From positions 1 to 64,000 of the forward strand of contig NZ_CALYPR010000002.1 of assembly GCF_945277285.1 (NCBI RefSeq): a stretch of 64,000 bases of DNA, read 5' to 3'. A program made the translations under genes and the position numbers. The notes under the pieces were generated by a model. The model was not told where the DNA came from and made no database searches. It saw only the letters and a program-made list of their open reading frames with translations. Origin of the DNA: an uncultured Bartonella sp. (GTDB lineage: Bacteria > Pseudomonadota > Alphaproteobacteria > Rhizobiales > Rhizobiaceae). Of this stretch, positions 53,621 through 60,905 are shown one piece after another. How positions within the stretch are numbered: position 1 is the first letter of the stretch; each line of letters opens with the position of its first letter.

Positions 53621-53959
53621 ATGACTAAATATGAGTTGAGCGGAAAAAATATTATTGATGCTTTGGTAGAAGCTAAAATAGCAAATGGCAAAGCCGATTT
53701 TGCTCTCAATCTTTTATCAAGTGCTATTCATGCTCTTGATGCGCAAGAATTGCTTCCTCAGCTTACAGAATTTATAGAAATATCCAAAGCAATTGCTCAG
53801 GAAGAAAAGAATTTTCCACAGCTTTATGCAATTGCTCCTTTCGAAACTAATCAGTTTAAAGCGGCTACAGTAGAAGAAGAAGCTGAGCTTGCAAATAAGC
53901 TAAATAAGCTTCGCAATAAAATTGAAAAAAATGTCTTGAAACAATTTCATAAGAAATGA
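53621..53959 (+). CDS. Helical hypothetical protein of the control block
   Basis: A 112-residue protein, MTKYELSGKNIIDALVEAKI, with FALNLLSSAIHALDAQELLPQLTEFIEISKAIAQ and a coiled-coil end (EEEAELANKLNKLRNKIEKN). AAGGGTTAGGTT before the ATG can serve as ribosome-binding site. AT-rich codon use marks recent acquisition. No family recognised. Confidence 0.6.
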   Translation: MTKYELSGKNIIDALVEAKIANGKADFALNLLSSAIHALDAQELLPQLTEFIEISKAIAQEEKNFPQLYAIAPFETNQFKAATVEEEAELANKLNKLRNKIEKNVLKQFHKK

Positions 53960-54359
53960 TCATTGTCGACAAGATTTTTACGGATTGCCTTCATCAGGTT
54001 CTGGCGTTCTTGAAAGTTGTAGTGAATTTTTATAAACCTCAGATATGCGAGCCTTCTTTCACGGGTAGTGTTTTGTTTAAAACGATTCGAATAGCGAGCG
54101 TCAAAACGAATACTTTTACAAAAGTACGGTTCATAAAAAAGACTTGACGTTTTCATGCTGCATCCTTACTTTTTGTCATACATGCCATTTGATGTAGAAG
54201 CAATTGAACCAATTTTCATGTTGGGGCTTTATTTTCGCGTCATTCTCTCAATGGAAAACGGTAGCTTGTTCAATACCTAAACGTTGAGTCTTATCGCCTC
54301 CTGTCCTATTCAAAGACTTTTGCAATAAAATTAGATCAGCTTGCTTGATAATTTGATAA
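53960..54359. other. Intergenic before the second repressor
   Basis: About 400 bases, no trusted gene. It leads into the operator at 54360. Confidence 0.4.
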
Positions 54360-54431
54360 ATATGCATAATGTATAAAATTCTGTCAAACGCAAAATATTC
54401 ATATTGTATAAAAAAATATGCAAAATGGTAG
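54360..54431. promoter_or_regulatory. Operator sites of the second repressor
   Basis: ATATGCATAATGTATAA (54360-54376) and ATATGCAAAATGGTAGA (54416-54432) flank the start of the second repressor gene. The same motif recurs twice at 56404-56454 in front of another gene (ATATGCAAAACGTATAA and ATATACAAAATGTATAT), giving consensus ATATRCAWAAYGTATA. Confidence 0.6.
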
Positions 54432-55063
54432 AAATGAACGAAGAAGAACAGAAGAAAATAGGAACACGCCTAAAATCGGCGCGTAAAGACGCAGGATATC
54501 CGACTGCGACCGATGCGGCGTCTGCTCTAGCGATTAATTACCAGACCTATGCTGCACATGAAAACGGCAATCGCGGAATTAGTAAAGAGGCATTAAAGCT
54601 CTATGCAAAACGGTTTCATGTTACTCTTGATTGGCTGTTAACTGGAAAAAAAGGGGCAATTTTTTCTGTTCCGTTGATGGGGTATATCGGGGCGGGGGCC
54701 GAGATAATGCCAGATTTTGAACAAGTTCCTCCGGATGGTTTAGAACAAATCGAAATTCCATTTTCACTGCCGGATGAAATGGTAGCCTTCCAAGTGCGCG
54801 GAGATTCAATGCTGCCTGTATATAGAGAGGGGTGCATAATTATTGTTTATCGAAACCAGAAAAAACCACTTGAAGCGTTTTACGGCCAAGATGCGGCTGT
54901 TCGCACTTCGGATGGACGGCGTTTTATTAAGACGATCGTTCGTGGGGCAGACGGGGTGAATCTTATGTCGTGGAATGCAAATCCAATTGAAAATGTTAGC
55001 TTAGATTGGATAGGTGAAATTTTTGCGGTTTTGCCAAGTCATTCTATTTTTACTCTAAAGTAA
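54425..55063 (+). CDS. CI/LexA-type phage repressor with S24 peptidase domain (second)
   Basis: A 212-residue protein with an XRE-type helix-turn-helix (IGTRLKSARKDAGYPTATDAASALAINYQTYAAHENG) and an S24 domain: Ser in RGDSMLPVYREG, Lys in GRRFIKTIVRG, and the likely Ala-Gly cleavage in YIGAGAEIM. It shares layout with the first repressor but has different recognition-helix residues, and its start region carries a different operator motif. It probably regulates itself and the gene at 56514. ATG at 54425 or 54434. Confidence 0.88.
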   Translation: MVEMNEEEQKKIGTRLKSARKDAGYPTATDAASALAINYQTYAAHENGNRGISKEALKLYAKRFHVTLDWLLTGKKGAIFSVPLMGYIGAGAEIMPDFEQVPPDGLEQIEIPFSLPDEMVAFQVRGDSMLPVYREGCIIIVYRNQKKPLEAFYGQDAAVRTSDGRRFIKTIVRGADGVNLMSWNANPIENVSLDWIGEIFAVLPSHSIFTLK

Positions 55064-55400
55064 AACATGTTCTCTAAAAATGGCGCACACCAGCCATTAT
55101 TAAAATTCCGGAAAATAGTTCTGTTAATATACTGCATTATTACTAATAATGAACTATATTGCATTTAATTAGTACCAAATGTTCAATCGCTTCCGCAAAT
55201 AATCATTGTTTTTCGTTTTTACTCAGTCCACTTGCCCCTGTGTTTTTGTTTTATACAGATGTAGTAAAAACAAGAACATTTTGAGAATAGCCTATCCAAA
55301 AATATGAATATCATATTGTGTAGGTGTAGCGGTTTCAGCTATTACAATTTTAAGGAGAAATAATCCAGCGCTGAGTTACCTATATACTGGGAGAAGAGGA
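55064..55400. other. AT-rich intergenic before the P63C gene
   Basis: About 335 bases with no coding frame. A promoter for the 55401 gene is expected; AAGGAGAAA at about 55351-55359 is too far from the start to be its ribosome-binding site, while GGGAGAAGAGG just before 55401 is suitable. Confidence 0.45.
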
Positions 55401-56300
55401 ATGAAAGAAGAAATAAAAAGATATGCACTCTTGAGCGGTCCATTGCCAATAGGGGATGTGGATCTAGAGTGTGCTGTACTTGATGACGAAACAAGAGTTT
55501 TGTCTGCAACTTCTATTTTTAAGGCATTTAAGCGACCCCGACAAGGGGTAAATACGCGATTAGAAATTGCTGGAAATTTGATCCCCCCGTTTTTAGCAGC
55601 AAAAAATCTAGAGCCCTACATAAATCAGGATGTTATAGCGCGGACCAAACTTATTAAATATAAGGATGGGAACGCTATAAAATCTGGTTACAACTCAGAA
55701 CTTTTAGCTGAGATGTGTAATGTCTACCTTAGCGCACGTAGAGATGGAGCTTTGGTTGGGAGCCAACTCAAATTGGCTGACCAAGCAGAAATTTTACAAT
55801 CTGCGTTTGCTAAACTTGGTATAGCAGCAATTATTGATGAGGCTACTGGTTATCAAAAAGTCCGGTCTAATGATGCTTTGCGTATATTGCTTGCTAGGTA
55901 TGTAGCAGAAGGCGTTCGAAAATGGATAAAAACATTCCCTGATTCGTTCTTCAGTCAATTGGACCGCCTTTACGGTAATGAAAAGACAACGTCGAAAAAC
56001 AGACCCATTTATTATGGACGTTTTATAAATAAGTACATTTATGAACCAATAGAAAATGGCTATGTAAAAGCGCAATTAGATAAACTGAATATAACGGATG
56101 AGGGTGTACGTAAAGCACGATTTCATCAATGGCTGACGGATCAAGGACGCGATACTCTTATACGACAGCTTGGAAGAGTTGAAGGGCGCATGGAAATAGC
56201 GCCAAATATTGAAGAATTCAAGCGTTTGGAAGAAAAACAGAAGACAATAACCATAGCTCCATATCTGTTTAATGAGATGAACAAGCTTATTGAAAATTAG
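55401..56300 (+). CDS. P63C domain-containing protein
   Basis: A 299-residue protein. The C-terminal half, including DEATGYQKVRSNDALRILLARYV, WIKTFPDSFFSQLDRLYG and RPIYYGRFINKYIYEPI, carries the P63C domain (PF10546), found in phage and plasmid proteins of unknown biochemical role. The N-terminal half (VLSATSIFKAFKRPRQGVN) resembles the KilA-like/antirepressor-type recognition region often fused to it. It is closed by a strong terminator. A regulatory role near the repressors is likely. Confidence 0.82.
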   Translation: MKEEIKRYALLSGPLPIGDVDLECAVLDDETRVLSATSIFKAFKRPRQGVNTRLEIAGNLIPPFLAAKNLEPYINQDVIARTKLIKYKDGNAIKSGYNSELLAEMCNVYLSARRDGALVGSQLKLADQAEILQSAFAKLGIAAIIDEATGYQKVRSNDALRILLARYVAEGVRKWIKTFPDSFFSQLDRLYGNEKTTSKNRPIYYGRFINKYIYEPIENGYVKAQLDKLNITDEGVRKARFHQWLTDQGRDTLIRQLGRVEGRMEIAPNIEEFKRLEEKQKTITIAPYLFNEMNKLIEN

Positions 56301-56320
56301 TGAAGGTAATTAGTAGAATA

Positions 56321-56345
56321 CCCCGCTTCGGCGGGGTTTTTTATT
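56321..56345 (+). terminator. Intrinsic terminator after the P63C gene
   Basis: CCCCGC, loop TTCG, GCGGGG (56321-56336) followed by TTTTTTATT. Perfect stem with the stable UUCG tetraloop. Confidence 0.9.
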
Positions 56346-56403
56346 GATTCAAATTCTTTTCCTTATTCCCTATTCTGATCGGCTACAGGCACTGTTATTA
56401 AAG

Positions 56404-56455
56404 ATATGCAAAACGTATAAAAATATATTGACAATAAATATACAAAATGTATATT
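56404..56455 (+). promoter_or_regulatory. Promoter with two repressor operators upstream of the 56514 gene
   Basis: TTGACA (56428-56433), 16-base spacer, TATATT (56450-56455). Operator-like ATATGCAAAACGTATAA (56404-56420) lies upstream and ATATACAAAATGTATAT (56438-56454) covers the spacer and -10. A repressor bound there would block transcription; the motif matches that at 54360. Confidence 0.7.
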
Positions 56456-56513
56456 TTATTCTCTAACCGCCACGAAAAAGTGCGAGCCGATCCGGCTAAA
56501 TGGAGTAAGGTTA

Positions 56514-56858
56514 ATGAACGCAATGCTTCTCAACAAGCAGATGTTTGTTTCGGCTTTGGCTAAGATGGCCAAGACTGTTGAGCTTGCAGGAGAAAACCAG
56601 CGATTCAGTTGCGAACATGTAAAACCGTTTCTCAAAACCCTTGTTGGTCACCCACGGCAGCAAAAAGTGATGGCCTTGGCGTGGAAACTTTATAAAGGCA
56701 GCCGTATGCGCGGGCAAACATTCGACCGCAAGCGTTTTGCCCTTTATGTTGCATGCGCGCATAGTGAAGTAAGCCATGAAAACGCACCACCCAAAACCCT
56801 TTCGCTGCAAGAAGTCCGCTTTATCGGGTCTGATTGTGCCAGCAAACCGGAAAGATAG
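56514..56858 (+). CDS. Small phage protein under operator control
   Basis: A 114-residue basic protein, MNAMLLNKQMFVSALAKMAKTV, with FSCEHVKPFLKTLVGHPRQQKVM and KRFALYVACAHSEVSHENA; four Cys. No family recognised. The start has GTAAGGTTA before it. The promoter carries two operator-like sites, so it is expected to be switched on when the second repressor is cleaved; an antirepressor, activator or replication-initiation role is possible. Confidence 0.6.
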   Translation: MNAMLLNKQMFVSALAKMAKTVELAGENQRFSCEHVKPFLKTLVGHPRQQKVMALAWKLYKGSRMRGQTFDRKRFALYVACAHSEVSHENAPPKTLSLQEVRFIGSDCASKPER

Positions 56859-57010
56859 AATGAGGCCACGAAACCAAAAACACAACATAACTAAAAAAAG
56901 CCAGCCAGCACAAAGCAACAACAAAACAGCAGTACAAATAGAGCTCTGGCTTTCCGGTTAAAAGGTCATTTCAGGATCGGTTCTGATTGCGCCAGCAAAC
57001 CGGAAAGATA
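56823..57010. repeat. 35-base direct repeat at the end of the 56514 gene
   Basis: 56823-56857 (the gene's last codons) is repeated at 56976-57010 with 33 of 35 bases identical. Both differences are synonymous in the frame encoding IGSDCASKPER and a stop. The second copy therefore looks like the remnant of a second gene copy at the element's edge. Confidence 0.7.
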
Positions 57011-57404
57011 AGACGGCAGCATATGTGCCATTGGTGCATTTTGTTTTTCGGGAAAGCGGCCTTTTTTAAAAGGCAAAGGGCATCTATGGGGGGGCTGGTT
57101 ATCGGGGCAGATTTGCCCCTATTTAAGTGCAGTCCTTTTATTATGTCGGGTAAAAGTTTTCAAATATGGAAAACCAGTTTAAAAATGCCGGAAGATGTTT
57201 TGGTGAATTTAAAAATTCGACTTCAAGTAGCTCCTTAACTTTTACTCAATCCAGTTCGTTTTTTATACCAATTATTTCAACTGATACGATAGATATGACA
57301 TAATTGATGTTACAATCTCTTCATAAAATTCATAATTTTAAAAATGATCTGCGTAAATATGTCACGCACAAAAATCAATTAAAACTTGTATAACGAACGA
57401 TTGA
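57011..57404. other. Junction region between element and hypX
   Basis: About 390 bases, AT-rich after 57240, no gene. No second copy of the tRNA-Pro 3' end was found here by eye, so no att site can be assigned. Confidence 0.45.
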
Positions 57405-57471
57405 GGCAACTCTAAAGAGAAAAATGTTTCTCTTGTTTTTGCTGAAAATTTTTCTCTTGCCTGAAGTTGCC
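57405..57471 (+). promoter_or_regulatory. Structured leader in front of hypX, candidate cis-acting RNA
   Basis: GGCAACT (57405-57411) pairs with AGTTGCC (57465-57471), enclosing a perfect hairpin AAGAGAAA/TTTCTCTT (57415-57422 and 57427-57434, AATG loop) and a second TTTTTCTCTT segment at 57450-57459 that could compete for the AAGAGAAA arm. The start codon of hypX is 35 bases downstream. The alternative pairing looks switch-like. No known riboswitch class is matched. Confidence 0.5.
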
Positions 57472-57505
57472 GTACAAAATTGGATTACGTGAAAAGAGAC
57501 TTCAG

Positions 57506-59185
57506 ATGCCTGAGAATTTGAGAATTGTGTTATTATCTTCGGCTTTCAATGGCTTGACACAACGTGCCTGGCTTTTGCTTCAGGAAGCTGGTTATAAAGT
57601 AACTTTTCAGCTTTTTACCGATGATGAGGATGTCATTAACAATATCGGGCGGATAAAACCCGACATTATTCTTTGTCCATTTTTAAAAGATCGCGTACCG
57701 GAAAAACTTTGGAAAAATGACAAAGTACCTGTCGTCATCATTCATCCGGGCATTGTCGGTGACAGGGGCGCCTCGTCGCTGGATTGGACGATTATGAACC
57801 ATAAAAAGCATTGGGGGGTAACGGCTCTTGAGGCAGTTGAAGAAATGGATGCCGGCCCAATCTGGTCTACCCATGAATTTGCTGTTGATTATCCGGTCAG
57901 AAAATCGGCACTTTATAATAGTCAGGTGTCGGATGCGGCAATGGCCTGTATCTTTGATACAATTGCACTTTTCAAAAAAGGCAAACATCCCGTTGCCGTG
58001 TCTCAATTAAAAAATGTAGAGGGTAGCCTTCAAGCCAATATGAAACAGCCGGAGCGTGCGTTTGCCTGGTCTGAGGAAACCGCTGAAATCGAAAAGAAAA
58101 TAGATGCGGCCGAGGGAATTCCTGGTGTAAAAGCAGAAATCGAGGGGGTGCAATACTTTGTTTATGATTGTCACCCAAGCGAAAGAAAAGGCCCGGCAGG
58201 AAAAATTCTTGCAAAAAGGTTCGGTGCTATTCTCGTCGGAACGGGCGACAAAAGTCTGTGGATCGGGTCACTCAAGCCGGTTACTGACGACAAGTTGTTA
58301 AAATTCAAATATCCGGCGGTTGATGTCATGGGGGAAAAACTGAAAGCTGTGCCGGATCTTTCTTATTCCCTTGGAAAAGACGAGGCGGAAGGCGAATATA
58401 GCCCTGTCTCCTATCGGCAACTGGATGAAATCGGCGAATTGACGTTTGATTTCTATAATGGTGCCATGAGCACAAAACACTGTAATCAGGCAATTCAGGC
58501 GCTTTCTTTTGCCAAACAACAGAACACCAAGGTTCTCATTATCAAAGGCGGGTGGAATGCTTTTTCCAACGGCATCCACCTCAATACTATTGAAGCAGCA
58601 AAAAATCCGGGTGAAGAAGCATGGGCAAACATCAATGCCATCGACGATTTATGTCTGGAAATTCTCACAACCCGACAATTTGTCATCACTGCTTTTACAG
58701 GTAGCGCAGGAGCAGGCGGGGTCATGATGGCACTTGCCGGCGACAAGGTGCTGGCGCGTGAAGGTGTTGTTCTCAATCCGCATTATAAAACAATGGGGCT
58801 TTACGGGTCTGAATACTGGACCTACACTTTGCCAATGCGGGTAGGGCAAAAATTGGCAAGCGAGCTCACACAAAGCTGCCTGCCGGTCAGCGTTGAAAGG
58901 GCGTTTAAAATCGGTCTTGTCGATGCCATTGGTCCAAGAGGCAAAAACGCATTTTTGAATTTTGTCCGTGAGCAGGCAATTTCACAAATAAAATCCGGAC
59001 AAACAGAAAAAATGCTGCACTATGATGGCGATCTTGCCGCTAGTTGCCGTAAAGCAGAATTGAAGGAGATGGAACAGGATCTTCTTCATGACCGGAGCGG
59101 CTTTGATGCGAAACGGCGCTGTTTTGTTCTTAAAAAACGCGCATCAAAAACGCCCGAACGCCTCGTTGCCGATTGGGCGCGTTAA
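57506..59185 (+). CDS. hypX: HypX/HoxX-family protein (formyltransferase fused to enoyl-CoA hydratase domain)
   Basis: A 559-residue two-domain protein. The N-terminal formyltransferase-like part has DIILCPFLKDRVP and IHPGIVGDRGASSLDW. The C-terminal crotonase-like part has GGWNAFSNGIHLNTIEAA, NINAIDDLCLEIL, GSAGAGGVMMALAGDKVLAR and VLNPHYKTMGLYGSEYWTY, all diagnostic of HypX. HypX takes formyl from 10-formyl-tetrahydrofolate through formyl-CoA to CO, for the NiFe-hydrogenase active site under oxygen. No hydrogenase or hyp gene is in the window, so its role here is open. The ATG at 57506 was preferred over an upstream TTG-like extension that lies in the leader. Confidence 0.88.
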   Translation: MPENLRIVLLSSAFNGLTQRAWLLLQEAGYKVTFQLFTDDEDVINNIGRIKPDIILCPFLKDRVPEKLWKNDKVPVVIIHPGIVGDRGASSLDWTIMNHKKHWGVTALEAVEEMDAGPIWSTHEFAVDYPVRKSALYNSQVSDAAMACIFDTIALFKKGKHPVAVSQLKNVEGSLQANMKQPERAFAWSEETAEIEKKIDAAEGIPGVKAEIEGVQYFVYDCHPSERKGPAGKILAKRFGAILVGTGDKSLWIGSLKPVTDDKLLKFKYPAVDVMGEKLKAVPDLSYSLGKDEAEGEYSPVSYRQLDEIGELTFDFYNGAMSTKHCNQAIQALSFAKQQNTKVLIIKGGWNAFSNGIHLNTIEAAKNPGEEAWANINAIDDLCLEILTTRQFVITAFTGSAGAGGVMMALAGDKVLAREGVVLNPHYKTMGLYGSEYWTYTLPMRVGQKLASELTQSCLPVSVERAFKIGLVDAIGPRGKNAFLNFVREQAISQIKSGQTEKMLHYDGDLAASCRKAELKEMEQDLLHDRSGFDAKRRCFVLKKRASKTPERLVADWAR

Positions 59186-59535
59186 AACAATTCAACATAT
59201 TGGCAGACGGATAAACTTATTCATAGTTTAAAAAAGTGGAAAAAAGAACTGGCGAGGCCAAAAAGTTGGCCCCGCCCGAAAATACAGCCAAATTAAAAAA
59301 GCCAAAAAAATTTTGTTTGTCAAAAGCGGGATGTGGCTCTGACAAAGCTTGAAGGGGCCACTTAAAAACGGCTTTTATCGCGCCACAATAGGAAACTGTT
59401 TGACAAAAGGTCTTTTCGGGCCTCCGTCTTGACCGCTTTGGTTTTTGACCTGTTTTGACGTGTTCCGGTTTTTTAATTTCCTGCTATTTGCCCACAACCG
59501 GTTTTTTTAAAATCCTGTTTGCCTGAAGCGTGAGC
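59186..59535. other. Intergenic between hypX and the interrupted gene
   Basis: About 350 bases, no coding frame. CTGGCGAGGCCAAAAAGTTGGCCCCGCC (about 59250-59277, written here only as position and arms GGCC/GGCC) is a weak stem after hypX. Both genes end towards each other. Confidence 0.4.
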
Positions 59536-60282
59536 CTATTTCAGTGAAGGCGGGAAACTTTTGGGAATATAAGTACCGGTTTCCTTGTCCGTCAAAATAT
59601 TGTCCAGTTTTTTCGGGTCTGCTTCTGCTATTGTTTGCTCACTAGCCAATGTTTGCTGGTCAGCTGCCGTTTGCTGATCGTCTATAGACTGTGAACTGTC
59701 GCTTTCGTCCAGTTTTTTTAAAGCCTGCTTCACCTCGTCAAGGGAGGTTGATCCGTCGGTTTTGTCATCACCCAAAATGGCATCCAGTTTCTCGTCAAGC
59801 TTTTTGGCTTTGTCGGAATCCGGATTAATGATAGCCTCGACAAAGTCTTCAACTGAAAGGCCAAGCTTGTCGAGCCCCAATTTTTTGTTGAGTTCATCAA
59901 TGAATTCTTGATACTTGGCCGGGTCTTCTGCCTTTAATGCTTCAAGCGATAATTTTATTTTTCGCCCGAGATCCTTAAGGTCTTTGCCCCCCTTATCAAT
60001 GTCCACACCGACCGATTTTGCCAATTCGCGCAAAATTTTTGCTTTCAGCTCTTCCTTGGTCGTGCGGCTTGAATCAAAAACAGTTGCACCGGCAATTTTC
60101 GTACGTATCTTGTCATAGGTGGATTTTTCTTCAGCTTTGAGCGGCGAAGAATTCTATTGCGCATTGATGATATTTTCTGTAAGCGAAGCCGGTTTCTTGC
60201 CGGCTTTCTCAAGCTGGTCAACCGTTTCCTGCATAATTTTAACAGATGCGAATTTCAGATTTTGCACCGGTGTCAAGGCCAT
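59536..60282 (-). pseudogene. Helical protein gene interrupted by an in-frame amber codon
   Basis: ATG at 60282 with GGAGG eight bases before it starts MALTPVQNLKFASVKIMQET and continues to NIINAQ, then TAG at 60156-60154 (codon 43), and the same frame resumes NSSPLKAEEKSTYDKIRTK through to LRELAKSVGVDIDKGGKDL and the end at 59536. Apart from this one stop the frame is intact for 247 residues. The protein is helical and acidic with Gln/Asp-rich end; no family recognised. Translation restart at TTG 60033 would give only the last 165 residues. Confidence 0.65.
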
Positions 60283-60905
60283 GGCTTTTTCCTCCAGCAG
60301 GTAACGCGCCCTTGATATAGAACCTGCATAATTTGTCCAAGTATATTGTTATCATGATTTGAAAGAAATAAAAATATATTTTACAGAATTTATCTTTTTA
60401 TGTTTATTCATAAAACTATAGAAAAATATTATTGACCTATTCTCGTATAAAGATACGGGAAAGAATTTTAGAACCTTCAAGAAAATTATCGGTTTTCTTA
60501 AAAAACAGCGGTGTTCTGAAAAAAAGTCAAGTAAAAGTCGTTCTGGTTAAAAAACAGCGCTGGCACGTGCGTTTCTATCCGTTTTTTTGCCGGCAGCCTC
60601 TTTTTGAACCGCGTCACTAGAGGCACAAAGGCGATAAGTTTTTGCGGCAAGATATTGCCCTGACAAAGCTTAAAGCCATGTCATTTAAAACGGCTGTTTT
60701 ATCGCGGCACATATTTTATCGGCCTTAGGCAGGTCTGCCCACAATTTACCATTTTTGGCGCGCATGACAAAATTGGTGCATCTGAAGGTCAATCGCCACC
60801 CGTTCCTGCACGGCAGTTTTATAAGATCCTCGGTTTTGTTTATCTTATTGAAACTGTTCATTGCTTTAATGGGCTTTAAAGTATTTTGCCGCGAAAGGTT
60901 ATAGA
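60283..60905. other. Intergenic before the antiporter gene
   Basis: About 620 bases. The plus frame at 60432-60620 has no ribosome-binding site. AT-rich near 60330-60440, where the promoter of the interrupted gene is expected. Nothing else recognised. Confidence 0.45.

Larger units (their letters stand above)
24260..57010. mobile_element. Podovirus-type prophage or gene-transfer-agent-like element (borders approximate)
   Basis: A run of phage genes between tRNA-Pro and the hypX gene. Late genes on the minus strand follow the P22 podovirus plan: terminase, portal, scaffold, coat, small head protein, gp4-like adaptor, gp10-like hub, tail/injection gene, fibres and lysis. The plus-strand block at 52-57 kb has two LexA/CI-type repressors. 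No integrase, excisionase or att duplication was recognised, so borders are estimated from gene content and AT-rich flanks. It may be a decayed prophage, or related to the Bartonella gene transfer agent; both ideas are open. Confidence 0.75.
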
